A stretch of DNA of 64,000 nt. Source: Planotetraspora thailandica (lineage in GTDB: Bacteria > Actinomycetota > Actinomycetes > Streptosporangiales > Streptosporangiaceae). Below, piece by piece: positions 33,328 through 42,495 of the stretch. The notes under the pieces are model-generated. The model was not told where the DNA came from and ran no database searches. It worked only from the letters and a program-made list of their open reading frames with translations. The DNA lies in the NCBI RefSeq assembly GCF_016863335.1, contig NZ_BOOR01000007.1:62001-126000 (forward strand). Reading direction: 5' to 3'. How positions within the stretch are numbered: position 1 is the stretch's first letter; each line of letters opens with the position of its first letter. A program made the translations under genes and the position numbers.

Positions 33328-33981
33328 TCAGCCCGTGAGACCTGCGCAGGTGGCCGTGAGCAGGCGGGTGAGAGTGTCACGGAAGTCATCCGGTTTCACG
33401 AGCGTGAGCGTCGGATCGGCGGCGAATGCCGCGCGTAGAGTCGGCGCGGGGTGGGTGGCCTGCCACAGAGTGGCGGCGAGGGCGTTGGCGGCGGTGACGA
33501 CGTCGAGTGCGCGGGCCGTGCCGAGTGAGGGCGTCGCGGTGGCGATCGCCCGGGTCAGCCGAAGAACGGCCTCGCGGCTGGTCTTTTTGAATTCGACGAC
33601 GCGGTCGACGGTGACCTCGTGTTCGAGGTGCAGCGGGACGTTGGCCAGCAGGTCACAGAACAACGGGTCCGCTGCGAGTGTCGCCACGAGCGTCCGGGCG
33701 AGCTCCGCCGCGTTCACCTGCCGGTCACGCAACGCTTCGGTCGTCTCATCGGCCCAGCGGTGCCAGCCTTCCGCCGCGAGTTGGAGCAGGACGTCCTTGT
33801 GGGAGTCGAAGTAGCGGCGCATCGCCGAGTGGTGCACGCCGGCACGCTCGGCGATCGCGCTCAACGTCACAGCCGCGACTCCCTTCTCCAGGGCGAGGGA
33901 GCGCGCGGCGTCGACGAGAGAACGTGCACGCTGCTGCTTGCTCTCGGCGGAACGAGCGCGTTGGAACGCTGGGGAGGCCAT
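33328..33981 (-). CDS. TetR-family repressor
   Basis: This 217-aa regulator has an N-terminal TetR helix-turn-helix (VTLSAIAERAGVHHSAMRRY) and an all-helical ligand domain. It is divergent from the SDR gene, and the 96-bp gap holds two near-identical palindromes, one close to each start codon. That is the classic layout for repression of both genes. The ligand is probably an SDR substrate or product; its identity is unknown. Confidence 0.92.
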   Translation of the reverse strand: MASPAFQRARSAESKQQRARSLVDAARSLALEKGVAAVTLSAIAERAGVHHSAMRRYFDSHKDVLLQLAAEGWHRWADETTEALRDRQVNAAELARTLVATLAADPLFCDLLANVPLHLEHEVTVDRVVEFKKTSREAVLRLTRAIATATPSLGTARALDVVTAANALAATLWQATHPAPTLRAAFAADPTLTLVKPDDFRDTLTRLLTATCAGLTG

Positions 33982-33989
33982 GCCTCAGG

Positions 33990-34012
33990 TTAGCGCACAG
34001 CCTGTGCGTTGA
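33990..34012. promoter_or_regulatory. TetR operator 1
   Basis: CGCACAG and CTGTGCG (33994-34000 and 34002-34008) are a 7-bp inverted repeat around one central base, 9 bp before the TetR start codon. It is the weaker copy of the operator at 34040-34062. Confidence 0.75.
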
Positions 34013-34039
34013 CATTGCGGCGCGGAGCGCCTAGCGTCT

Positions 34040-34062
34040 TTAACGCACAACTTGTGCGTTAA
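34040..34062. promoter_or_regulatory. TetR operator 2
   Basis: TTAACGCACAA and TTGTGCGTTAA are perfect 11-bp arms around one central C. The site ends just before the GGGAGG ribosome site of the SDR gene, so a bound repressor would block its transcription. Confidence 0.85.
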
Positions 34063-34077
34063 ATGGGAGGTTCACTC

Positions 34078-34938
34078 ATGAGCAGTGACAACAAGGTCCT
34101 GATCGTGACGGGTGCCACGTCCGGCATGGGCCGTACGATCGCGCTGGACGCGGCGGCGGCCGGTTATGCGCTGGTCGCGACCGGGCGCGACCCGGAGCGC
34201 ATGGCGCAGCTGTCGACGGACGCCGCACAGCGCGATCTCGAGCTGGACATCCGGTACCTCGACATCACCGACCACACCGGCGTCCAGACGCTGGTCCGCC
34301 AGGTGGCGGAGAAGTACGGGCACATCGACGCCGTGGTTTCGCAGGCGGGCGGCATCTTCGCTCTCGGCACGGCGGAACAGATCACCATGGAGGGATTCCG
34401 CTACGTGATGGAGCGGAACTTCTTCGGCAACCTGGCCGTGATCAAGGCGGTGCTTCCGCATCTGCGGGCCGGCAAGGGCCGCCTGGTCGTGACGACGAGC
34501 GCGAACGGCCTGGTCGGCGCCCCGTTCAACGACGCCTACGCCGCCTCGAAGTTCGCCCTCGAGGGCGCGGTCGAGTCCCTCGCCCCGGCGGTCGCCCGCT
34601 ACGGCGTGAAGACCACGATCGTCGAGCCCGGCCCGGTGGCCACCGACGTCATGGCGCCACGCCGCTTCGAGAAGCTGCTGCCGAACGAGCACATCGACGA
34701 CAGCCCCTACCCCGAACCCTGGGAACTGCTCTCGCGCATCATCGGAAACACCGGCGCTGTGCAGCCCGTCGAGGAGATCGGCCCGCAGATCCTCGACCTG
34801 CTCACCCAGGACGACCCACCGTTGCGGTTCCAGACCGCACCGTGGGCGAGCGAGTTCGTCGCCCCGAAGATGGGCGCCGATCTCGACGGCCGCAAGGTCA
34901 ACGCCGCCAACGAGGCCTACATCGCCCTCGGTGACTGA
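34078..34938 (+). CDS. Short-chain dehydrogenase/reductase
   Basis: This 286-aa SDR has the cofactor motif TGATSGMG (residues 10-17), VVSQAGG for the central strand, the Ser of VVTTSANGLVG, and catalytic YAASK. The C-terminus is about 30 residues longer than a minimal classical SDR. It should reduce or oxidise a carbonyl/alcohol with NAD(P)H; substrate unknown. The ATG at 34078 has GGGAGG 7 nt upstream. Probably controlled by the divergent TetR through two operators. Confidence 0.92.
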   Translation: MSSDNKVLIVTGATSGMGRTIALDAAAAGYALVATGRDPERMAQLSTDAAQRDLELDIRYLDITDHTGVQTLVRQVAEKYGHIDAVVSQAGGIFALGTAEQITMEGFRYVMERNFFGNLAVIKAVLPHLRAGKGRLVVTTSANGLVGAPFNDAYAASKFALEGAVESLAPAVARYGVKTTIVEPGPVATDVMAPRRFEKLLPNEHIDDSPYPEPWELLSRIIGNTGAVQPVEEIGPQILDLLTQDDPPLRFQTAPWASEFVAPKMGADLDGRKVNAANEAYIALGD

Positions 34939-35083
34939 ACGTCACCGTTCGACGTCGGCATCGAGCGGTGGAGACCGCCTTCGACCACCCTCGTCTCATC
35001 GGATCGTCGACACGACCTAACGTTGTCCAAGGCTGTTTGTGCACCTCACATGCACGATTTGAATCAGGTGATTGGAAGTTGCG

Positions 35084-36613
35084 ATGAACACACGACGACC
35101 GACCCCGGACCTGTCGTCGCCCTCCGACCCGGTCACTCCGTACGGAAACCCGGCCCTCTCGGCCGAGCAGGCCGTAGTGCCCCCCATGGACCATGAGCAG
35201 GCTCGTGAAGCGGTCAGCGCCGGCTGGACCGGAGAGGTGCTCGGGAGCCTCTCCCGTCTCGTGGAGATCCCCGCACTGTCACCCGCGTACGACGCCTCGT
35301 GGGAGCAGAACGGCCATCTGCGTGACGCGGTCGAGCACGTGCGGGCCTGGGTCGAGTCGCGCGGACTGCCCGGCGCGAAGTGCGAGATCGTCCAGCTCGA
35401 CGGCCGTTCCCCGCTGCTTCTCGTGGACGTGCCGGCGACCCCCGGCGCCACGGAGAGCGGCACCGTCCTCCTCTACGGGCACCTGGACAAGCAGCCCCCG
35501 CACGGTGACTGGTCCGACGGGCTGGGTCCATGGCGGGCCGTGGTCCGCGAGGGCAGGTTGTACGGCCGTGGTTCGGTGGACGACGGTTACTCCGCGTACG
35601 TGGCCACGACGGCGGTGGAGGCGTTGCACGCGGCGGGCGGGCAGCATGCGCGGGTCGTTCTGCTGCTGGAGACGGCGGAGGAGTCCGCAAGCCCGGACCT
35701 CCCCGCATACCTCGAGCATCTGGCCGGTCGGCTGGGTGAGGTGTCCCTGGTGGTGTGCCTCGACTCCGGCGGTCTCGACCACGAGCGGCTGTGGCTGACC
35801 ACGAGCCTGCGCGGCTTTCTGCAGGCGACCGTGACCGTACGCGTTCTGGAGACGTCCGTGCACTCCGGAGTGGCGAGCGGCATTGTGCCGAGTTCCTTCC
35901 GTGTCATGCGCATGCTGCTCGACCGGATCGAGGACTCCACGACCGGTGAGATCAAGATGCCGGAGATGAACGTCGCGATCCCGGACGACCGGCGCGCCGA
36001 GGCCGAGGCGCTCGCCGCCCTGGAGCCACGTGGCGTGGCAGCGCGGTTTCCTCTGGCCGAGGGGATGCGCGTCGCCTCGGATGACGACGTCGAGTTGATC
36101 CTCAACAACACGTGGCGGCCCGCACTGTCGGTCATCGGCGCATCCGGCCTCCCGGACCCGTCGGTCGCGGGTGCCGTGCTGCGGGATTCGACCTCACTGC
36201 GGTTGAGTCTCCGGCTCCCGCCCACGGTCGACGCCGAGGTCGCGCGTGCCGCTCTCGTGCGGGCATTGACCACCGACGTTCCGTACGGCGCGCAGGTCGA
36301 GGTCGGCGACTTCCTGACCGGGAACGGCTGGCACGCGCCGGCACACGAACCATGGCTCGCCTCGGCTTTGGCGAAGGTCGGTGACCGGGTGTTCGGCAAG
36401 CCCGCCAGGAGCGCGGGCCTCGGTGGTGGGATCCCGTTCATGGAACTGCTCGGCCGGACCTACCCGCGCGCGCAGTTCGTCGTCACCGGAGCCGTGGGAT
36501 CGGACTCCAACATGCATGTGCCCGACGAGTGGCTGAACCTGGGCTTCGCCCAGCGGCTGACCGTAGCGGTCGCCCACATCCTCGACGAGCACGCCCGTCG
36601 GCCGGCCGATTGA
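35084..36613 (+). CDS. M20-family metallopeptidase (dipeptidase-like)
   Basis: This 509-aa protein has the M20 zinc-peptidase pattern. LLYGHLDKQPP supplies the first His and Asp, GRGSVDDGYS the bridging Asp, LETAEESAS the Glu pair, CLDSGG an Asp, and GSDSNMHVPDEWL the C-terminal His. A dimerisation lid lies between about residues 235 and 385. It should cleave small peptides or amides; the exact substrate is not clear. ATG at 35084 with GGAAG upstream; an in-frame TTG at 35072 is less likely. No signal peptide. Confidence 0.93.
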   Translation: MNTRRPTPDLSSPSDPVTPYGNPALSAEQAVVPPMDHEQAREAVSAGWTGEVLGSLSRLVEIPALSPAYDASWEQNGHLRDAVEHVRAWVESRGLPGAKCEIVQLDGRSPLLLVDVPATPGATESGTVLLYGHLDKQPPHGDWSDGLGPWRAVVREGRLYGRGSVDDGYSAYVATTAVEALHAAGGQHARVVLLLETAEESASPDLPAYLEHLAGRLGEVSLVVCLDSGGLDHERLWLTTSLRGFLQATVTVRVLETSVHSGVASGIVPSSFRVMRMLLDRIEDSTTGEIKMPEMNVAIPDDRRAEAEALAALEPRGVAARFPLAEGMRVASDDDVELILNNTWRPALSVIGASGLPDPSVAGAVLRDSTSLRLSLRLPPTVDAEVARAALVRALTTDVPYGAQVEVGDFLTGNGWHAPAHEPWLASALAKVGDRVFGKPARSAGLGGGIPFMELLGRTYPRAQFVVTGAVGSDSNMHVPDEWLNLGFAQRLTVAVAHILDEHARRPAD

Positions 36614-36778
36614 CCGCCGTACGGTGAGAGCGTGAGCAGCGCCGGTGGTCGGCGTCGGCATCCAGGGCGGGAGTGGTTTGACCTGATTAGAGGCGTATTG
36701 CCGGATCGCACTACACTCCTGTGATCCCGTCATCTGGCGCTTCGAGCGGCCCTTGACGTTGTTCACGGAAGGACTGAC

Positions 36779-37783
36779 ATGATCGATCTGCGCAGCGACA
36801 CCGTTACGCGTCCGAGTCAGGCGATGCTGGCGTCGATGGCGGCGGCCGAAGTGGGTGACGACGTCTGGGGCGACGACCCCACCGTGCTGCGCCTGCAGGC
36901 GGCCGTGGCGGAGCGCGCAGGCAAGGAAGCCGGTCTGTTCTTTCCGAGCGGCACGCAGAGCAACCTCGCCGCGCTGATGGCGCATTGCGGCCGCGGCGAC
37001 GAATACATCGTGGGCCAGTCGGCGCACACGTACAGGAACGAAGGCGGCGGCGCGGCCGTGCTCGGCAGCATCCAGCCACAGCCGATCGCGAACGCCGCGG
37101 ACGGTTCCCTGCCGCTCGATGAGATAGCCGCGGCGATCAAGCCGATCGACGATCACTTCGCACGCACGCGCCTGCTCGCGCTGGAGAACACGATCGGCGG
37201 AAAGGTGCTGCCGGCCGGGTATGTCGCCGAAGCGGTCACGCTGGCGAACAGCCGCGGTCTCGCGACGCACCTCGATGGCGCGCGCGTTTGCAACGCGGCC
37301 GTCGCGTCGGGGCAATCGATCGCCGCGTTGTGTGCACCGTTCGATTCGGTCTCGATCTGCTTCTCGAAAGGTTTGGGAGCGCCTGTCGGTTCGGTGCTGG
37401 TCGGCAGCGCCGACTTGATCGAGAGCGCGCGCCGCTGGCGCAAGGTGCTCGGCGGCGGCATGCGGCAGTCCGGACTGCTGGCGGCGGCATGCCTGTACGC
37501 CCTCGAACACAACGTCGATCGCCTCGCGGAAGACCATGAGAACGCCGAGCACCTCGCGCGTGGGCTTGCGGAAATCGACGAGGTCCACGTGCAGTCGCAC
37601 GCGACCAACATGGTGTTCGCGCAGTTTCCGCAGGAGCATTGCGCGCCGCTCGAGGCAGCGCTGAAGGAGCAGGGCATTCTCACGCAGGTGCTGTACGGCT
37701 CACGCTTCGTCACGCACATGGACGTCAAGCGCGCGGACATCGATATGTTCGTGTCGGCCGTGAAGGCGTATTTCGCCGAATAG
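36779..37783 (+). CDS. ltaE: Low-specificity L-threonine aldolase
   Basis: This 334-aa PLP enzyme cleaves L-threonine and L-allo-threonine to glycine and acetaldehyde. The N-terminus IDLRSDTVTRPSQAM, LALENTIGGKVLPAGYV, the HLDGARVCNA motif with the PLP-binding Asp, and the Schiff-base Lys in SICFSKGLGAPVGSV are all present. As I recall the family, the protein looks much closer to Burkholderia-type than to actinobacterial enzymes. Codon choice also differs from the neighbours: strong GCG for Ala and CGC for Arg, and many CTC-poor stretches. Recent transfer from a proteobacterium is likely. It stands alone between unrelated genes. Confidence 0.94.
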   Translation: MIDLRSDTVTRPSQAMLASMAAAEVGDDVWGDDPTVLRLQAAVAERAGKEAGLFFPSGTQSNLAALMAHCGRGDEYIVGQSAHTYRNEGGGAAVLGSIQPQPIANAADGSLPLDEIAAAIKPIDDHFARTRLLALENTIGGKVLPAGYVAEAVTLANSRGLATHLDGARVCNAAVASGQSIAALCAPFDSVSICFSKGLGAPVGSVLVGSADLIESARRWRKVLGGGMRQSGLLAAACLYALEHNVDRLAEDHENAEHLARGLAEIDEVHVQSHATNMVFAQFPQEHCAPLEAALKEQGILTQVLYGSRFVTHMDVKRADIDMFVSAVKAYFAE

Positions 37784-37819
37784 GCGCCGGGCGACGCGGC
37801 TTATGCCGGGCCACGGTGG

Positions 37820-38122
37820 TCAGAAGTCGATGAGCTCGACGTTCACCGTCGCGATGTCACCTGCGTCGATGGCTTCGGCTGTGCGGACGGCGCGTTTGAT
37901 GGGCAGCACGTAGGTGCCGTGCGCGCTGTCCGGGAAGATCGAGGTCTTCCATGTGCTCCCGCCGACGGTGACCCGCACCCGCAGCGAACCGAAGCCGCGG
38001 CGCGACCCGCCTGCCAGGTCACGGATCTCCTCGGATGCCTCGCCAGGCAGGCTGACGAAGGTCCACGTGTCGGAGCGCCGGGCATCCCATATCCACAGCT
38101 CGGCGTCGAAAATGACCACCAC
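37820..38122 (-). CDS. DUF1905-family protein
   Basis: This 100-aa protein follows the DUF1905 pattern (FDAELWIWDARRSDTWTFVS, RRGFGSLRVRVTVGGSTWKT, DSAHGTYVLPIKRAVRTAE). It forms a small beta barrel often found fused or next to YdeI-like proteins; its function is unknown. A 55-bp piece of this gene recurs at 23819-23873. Convergent with the threonine aldolase gene. Confidence 0.85.
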   Translation of the reverse strand: MVVIFDAELWIWDARRSDTWTFVSLPGEASEEIRDLAGGSRRGFGSLRVRVTVGGSTWKTSIFPDSAHGTYVLPIKRAVRTAEAIDAGDIATVNVELIDF

Positions 38123-38178
38123 GCGTTCATCATGGCACCGGCGTCCGACAGTCCTGGGGGCTGTAGTGCGCTGAGGCG

Positions 38179-38583
38179 ATGAGTTTCCGCGATGCCGGCG
38201 GTCCTATCCACATGGCGGGCTCCGCGATCTTCTTCGCCGTCGGCGCGACGGTTACGCGTGCGGACATCCCTGTCCTGTGCGCCGGCCTTGCCGAGCTGGT
38301 GCGCGGCCACGGTGGCGGCCACGGTGGCGGCGTCGTGGTCTGCGACGTGGCCGACGTGGCCCATCCCGACGTGGTGACGGTCGAGGCGCTGGCCAGGTTG
38401 CGCCTGACCGCGCGTCGGCACGGCTGGAATCTGACGGTCACGGGCGCCTGCCCGGACCTGCTCGAGCTCGTACGCCTGCTCGGGCTGACCGACGTGCTAA
38501 TCCAGGCGGGCCGGCAGCCCGAACAGCGGGAAGAGGCGGGCGGTGTCGAGGAAGTTGTTGACGGCCGCGATCCGCCCCGCTGA
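38179..38583 (+). CDS. STAS-domain protein overlapping a sigma factor gene
   Basis: This 134-aa protein has a STAS/anti-sigma-antagonist-like fold (FFAVGATVTRADIPVLCAGL, VVVCDVADVAHPDVVTVEAL, LELVRLLGLTDVL). The usual phosphorylated Ser/Thr position is not clear. A 12-bp tandem duplication encodes HGGGHGGG in the loop near residues 45-52. GAGG precedes the ATG. The last 29 codons run antisense through the 3' end of the convergent sigma factor gene (38497-38583), so the C-terminal tail (QPEQREEAGG) is probably sequence constrained by the opposite strand. Confidence 0.78.
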   Translation: MSFRDAGGPIHMAGSAIFFAVGATVTRADIPVLCAGLAELVRGHGGGHGGGVVVCDVADVAHPDVVTVEALARLRLTARRHGWNLTVTGACPDLLELVRLLGLTDVLIQAGRQPEQREEAGGVEEVVDGRDPPR

Positions 38584-39474
38584 GATCTCCAGCACGGTCA
38601 GGCCCCACGGGTCGTGACCGGAGCCGCTGGTGCTGGGCCGGTACTGCCCGAACGCCGGCATCCCGTTGGCCGTCACCGGCACCAGACGCGAGCCGCGGCA
38701 GCCGCTGCCCGTACCGGCCATCCAGGCGGTGATGTCGTCGTGGCCGCGCAGCCACAGCGGCACCGGCGGCATCGACAGCGTCGCGTCGTCATGCAGCAGG
38801 GTCGTCAGCGCCTCAAGGTCGTACTCCTCGAACGCTTTCACATAACGCGCGAGCAGCGCCTTCTGCGTCTCGTCCAGCGGCTCGTGGACGTCGGCGGCGG
38901 TGTCGGCAGCGGTGATCGTGGCCCGGGCCCGCTGGAGTGCGCTGTTGACGCCGGCCACCGAGGTGTCGAGCAGGTCGGCCACCTCCTGGGCCGACCAGGC
39001 CAGCACCTCCCGCAGGATTAGTACGGCCCGCTGTCGGGGCGGCAGGAGCTGGAGCGCCGCGACGAACGCCAGCCGGATCGACTCGCGTTGGGCGACCACG
39101 TCGGCCGGATCGGCGGCCTCGGGCAGCACCCGGCTGTCCGGTACCGGGCCCACCCAGATCTGGTCGGGACGCGGCTCGCCCGGGTCGGTGGCACGGCCGG
39201 ACCCGGCCGGGCCGAGATCCATGGGCCTGACCCGCTGTTGAGCGCTGCCGAGCATGTTCAGGCAGACGTTCGTCGCGATCCGGTACAACCAGGACCGTAG
39301 CGCCGAGCGCCCTTCGAACCGGTCGAAACCGCGCCAGGCACGGACCAAGGTGTCCTGCACGGCGTCTTCCGCCTCGAAGGCGGACCCCAGCATCCGGTAG
39401 CAGTAGCCGGTCAGCTCAGGCCGGTACGACTCCAGTTGCGACTCGATCGGTGCGTTGGCCGTCACATCGCTCAC
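38497..39474 (-). CDS. ECF sigma factor with SnoaL-like C-terminal domain (SigG-type)
   Basis: This 325-aa sigma factor has region 2 (YRPELTGYCYRMLGSAFEAE, DTLVRAWRGFDRFEGRSALR), region 4 (LLPPRQRAVLILREVLAWSA), and a C-terminal SnoaL/NTF2-like domain from about residue 210 (LLARYVKAFEEYDLEALTTL). This is the layout of SigG-like ECF factors, in which the NTF2-like domain controls activity. It overlaps the STAS gene by 87 nt tail-to-tail, and it is divergent from an alpha/beta-hydrolase that may be in its regulon. Confidence 0.92.
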   Translation of the reverse strand: MSDVTANAPIESQLESYRPELTGYCYRMLGSAFEAEDAVQDTLVRAWRGFDRFEGRSALRSWLYRIATNVCLNMLGSAQQRVRPMDLGPAGSGRATDPGEPRPDQIWVGPVPDSRVLPEAADPADVVAQRESIRLAFVAALQLLPPRQRAVLILREVLAWSAQEVADLLDTSVAGVNSALQRARATITAADTAADVHEPLDETQKALLARYVKAFEEYDLEALTTLLHDDATLSMPPVPLWLRGHDDITAWMAGTGSGCRGSRLVPVTANGMPAFGQYRPSTSGSGHDPWGLTVLEISAGRIAAVNNFLDTARLFPLFGLPARLD

Positions 39475-39674
39475 CCTGACGAACCTAGCGGGCGACTACG
39501 ACTTTTTCGGGGGCGAAGCGGCTCCCCATCCCGGCAGGGCCACCACGCCGAGTGCTCATGATGTGGATGCTTCCGAGCGTGCGGAAATTCGCCCCGCCCA
39601 CAGCGATGAGTTTCCGTCGCCCGCCCGGTCTACACCGGTGTCAACGTCGACTGGGAAGCATGCGAGGAGCAATC

Positions 39675-40493
39675 ATGACGGATTCGACCGCCGCCGGCTC
39701 GGGTCAGTACGCCGAGGTCAACGGAATCAACCTGTACTACGAGACGCACGGGTCGGGGCACCCGATGATCCTGTTGCACGGAGGCCTCGGCTCGGGCGAG
39801 ATGTTCGGGCCGATCCTTCCCACCCTGGCCGACCACCACCAGGTCATCACTGCCGACCTGCAGGGGCACGGCCGGACCGCCGACATCGACCGGCCGCTCG
39901 ACATCCGGCTGATGGGTGACGACATCGCCGCGCTCATCGACCACCTCGGCCTGCGGAAGCCCGACGTGGTCGGCTACTCCCTCGGCGGCGGGGTGGCGCT
40001 TCAGGTCGCGATCAAGCACCCGGAGAAGGTGGGTCGCCTGGTTACGGCGTCGGCGCACGTCAGCCGCGATGCGATCTACCCGGAGATCCTCCAGCAGCAG
40101 GGCCAGGTGAGCGCAGCGGCCGCCGAGTTCATGAAGGACACCCCGATGTACGAGCTCTACCAGCGGGTGGCGCCTCGTCCCGAGGACTTCCCCAAGCTGC
40201 TCGACAAGATCGGCGAGGCGATGGCGAAGGACTTCGACTTCTCCGAAGAAGTGCGCGGCCTGCGGATGCCGACGCTCGTGGTCGCCGCCGACGCCGACAT
40301 GGCACCGCCGAGCCACTACGTCAAGGTCTTCGAACTCCTCGACGGCGGCCTGCGTGACGGTGGCTGGCAGGGAGAGGCCCGGCCCAAGGGAGGTCACGCA
40401 CTGGCGATCCTGCCTGGTCTCACGCACTACGACATCTTCCTGTCCCCGCTCTTCGCAGCAGTCACCCTCGCCTTCCTCGACCAGAAGAGCTGA
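39675..40493 (+). CDS. Alpha/beta-hydrolase
   Basis: This 272-aa hydrolase has the oxyanion-hole segment ILLHGGLGSGE, the nucleophile elbow VVGYSLGGG, the acid in VVAADADMAPPS, and a final catalytic His in LPGLTHYDIF. The ester, amide or epoxide substrate is unknown. ATG at 39675 with GAGGAGC upstream; the longer frame upstream lacks family features. Divergent from the SigG-type sigma factor across a 200-bp gap. Confidence 0.92.
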   Translation: MTDSTAAGSGQYAEVNGINLYYETHGSGHPMILLHGGLGSGEMFGPILPTLADHHQVITADLQGHGRTADIDRPLDIRLMGDDIAALIDHLGLRKPDVVGYSLGGGVALQVAIKHPEKVGRLVTASAHVSRDAIYPEILQQQGQVSAAAAEFMKDTPMYELYQRVAPRPEDFPKLLDKIGEAMAKDFDFSEEVRGLRMPTLVVAADADMAPPSHYVKVFELLDGGLRDGGWQGEARPKGGHALAILPGLTHYDIFLSPLFAAVTLAFLDQKS

Positions 40494-40619
40494 GCCGGTC
40501 CGCTGAAATCAGGTACCGGTACTCACCCCATCGGGCCTCCTCATTGGGATCTGGCGGCGGGCCGGTCTTTCCCGTCGGGCGAAGGATCGTCGCCGAGACG
40601 CGGTTCGTAGCATGGGGTC

Positions 40620-42251
40620 ATGCGGTTGGCTCGCCGGCTGGGGGCGGCCGCGATGCGGCTGCCCCGTGGCTCCCACGATGTCGCCGTGCAGCGGGACGTG
40701 GCCGTTCCGGTCGCGGAGGGTGTGATCCTGCTCAGCGATCACTACATGCCGGTGGGTTCGGATCGTTCCCCCACGGTTCTGGTCCGCTCGCCGTACGGCC
40801 GGCGGGGTCCGTTCGGAATGCTGTACGGCTACGTCTTCGCCGAGCACGGCTTCCACTCGGTGGTGCAGAGCGTACGCGGGGGGTTCGGCTCCGGCGGTGC
40901 GTTCGACCCACTCGGCGACGAGCGCGACGACGGCCTTGCCACGGTGGACTGGCTACGCACACAACCGTGGTTCGACGGCTCGTTCGCCATGTTCGGGCCA
41001 AGCTATATCGGTTTCGCCCAGTGGGCGATCGCGGCCGAAGCGGGCCCTGAACTGAAGGCGATGGCGACCCAGGTGACCGCGTCGCAGTTCCACGACGCGA
41101 TGTACTACGGGGGCGGCTTCGCCCTGGAGGCCGCACTGACGTGGGTCGACATGACGGCTCGCATGGAACATCCGCTCTCATGGCTGACCGCGGATTTCGT
41201 CTCGTCCCGGCGGGCCCGGCGGGCCGCGTCGTCGGGCCGTCCGCTGGCGGAACTCGACGCGCTCGCCACCGGGCAGCAGAGCAGGTTCTTCCAGGATGTG
41301 CTGCGGAACGGGCCGGAGACGCCGTTTTGGGCCAGGCGCGATTTCAGCGCGGCCGTAGCCGCGGTCGAGGCGCCGGTGACCATGATGGGTGGCTGGTACG
41401 ACGTCTTCCTGCCGTGGCAGCTCGCGGATTACGCGGCGCTACGCGGGGCAGGCCGGCGGCCCTACCTCACGATCGGACCCTGGTCTCACTCCGACGGCCG
41501 GATGATGCGCGCCGCGGTGATCGATGCGCTCACCTGGTTCCGCGCCCACCTTTCCGGCGATTCCTCGCAGCTGCGGGACAACCCCGTCCGGTTGCACGTC
41601 ACGGGAGCCGGCGAGTGGCGGGAGTTCCCCGACTGGCCCGTGTCCGGCATCCGTGAGAAGAAATGGCGGCTCCAGCCCCACGGCGGGCTCGCCCCGGTGG
41701 ATCCGCCGGAGTCGGCACCGGACACCTACCGGTACGACCCCGCCCATCCGACGCCCTGCGTCTCCGGCCCTTCGATCACCGGCAGCGGCAAACCGGCCGA
41801 TCAGCGCCGGTTGGAGAGCCGCCACGACGTGCTCGCCTTCACCAGCCCGGTGCTGACCGAGGATCTGGAGATCATCGGCCCGGTCGGCGCGGAGCTGTAC
41901 GTGCGGTCCGACCGAATCCACACTGACGTCGTCGTACGGCTGTGCGATGTCGGCTCGAACGGCGAGTCGCTCAACCTGTGTGAGGGCATGCGGCGGCTGA
42001 CGCCAGGCACGCCGGAGCCGGACGGTGACGGCGTGCGGCGGGTCCACGTGGAGCTCTGGCCGGCCGCGCACCGTTTCCGCGCCGGGCACCGTGTCCGTCT
42101 TCACGTGTGCAGCGGCGCCTACCCCCGGGTGGCCCGCAACCCGGGCACCGGCGCGGACCTCGGCACCGCCACCCACATGGTCACCGCGGATCAGGCGGTC
42201 TTCCACGACCCGGGCAGGCCGTCCGCCGTCGTGCTCCCCGTCGTCGGCTAA
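40620..42251 (+). CDS. CocE/NonD-family hydrolase (X-Pro dipeptidyl-peptidase-like)
   Basis: This 543-aa serine hydrolase has the CocE layout: an N-terminal alpha/beta fold with VRSPYGRRGPFGML, VVQSVRGGFGSGG, and the nucleophile elbow MFGPSYIGFAQW, a helical lid, the acid/base part MMGGWYDVFLPWQ and TIGPWSHSDG with the catalytic His, and a C-terminal jelly-roll (VLTEDLEIIGPVGAELYV). It hydrolyses an ester or Xaa-Pro peptide; the substrate is open. No signal peptide. It stands alone, with regulator debris downstream. Confidence 0.93.
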   Translation: MRLARRLGAAAMRLPRGSHDVAVQRDVAVPVAEGVILLSDHYMPVGSDRSPTVLVRSPYGRRGPFGMLYGYVFAEHGFHSVVQSVRGGFGSGGAFDPLGDERDDGLATVDWLRTQPWFDGSFAMFGPSYIGFAQWAIAAEAGPELKAMATQVTASQFHDAMYYGGGFALEAALTWVDMTARMEHPLSWLTADFVSSRRARRAASSGRPLAELDALATGQQSRFFQDVLRNGPETPFWARRDFSAAVAAVEAPVTMMGGWYDVFLPWQLADYAALRGAGRRPYLTIGPWSHSDGRMMRAAVIDALTWFRAHLSGDSSQLRDNPVRLHVTGAGEWREFPDWPVSGIREKKWRLQPHGGLAPVDPPESAPDTYRYDPAHPTPCVSGPSITGSGKPADQRRLESRHDVLAFTSPVLTEDLEIIGPVGAELYVRSDRIHTDVVVRLCDVGSNGESLNLCEGMRRLTPGTPEPDGDGVRRVHVELWPAAHRFRAGHRVRLHVCSGAYPRVARNPGTGADLGTATHMVTADQAVFHDPGRPSAVVLPVVG

Positions 42252-42284
42252 GGATCACACGAGGCCGCACGCTGCGGGTCAGCG

Positions 42285-42430
42285 GCGGGTCCAGGTGTAG
42301 CGGCATGATCGCCCGCCGCCGGTCGGCGAACACCGTCTTGAACGGCAGCCCGAGTAGGACCCGGGCTTCCTCATCTGCCTTGAGCACGTTGCCCGTCGGC
42401 AATTCTTTGATCTGGTGGCCCGAAGGCCTG
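42285..42430 (-). pseudogene. Fragment of a LuxR/TrmB-type regulator
   Basis: About 48 residues on the minus strand (ELPTGNVLKADEEARVLLGL, PFKTVFADRRRAIMPLHLD) resemble the effector-domain strand pair of LuxR regulators with TrmB-like sensors. There is no DNA-binding domain, and the frame runs on into the end of the CocE gene. I read it as a remnant, with modest certainty. Confidence 0.35.
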
Positions 42431-42495
42431 AACCTTCGTGCGTCTGTTGATCTCTTATGGTCTGGACTGATCAACAACAGACCGGGGGACGCGTA

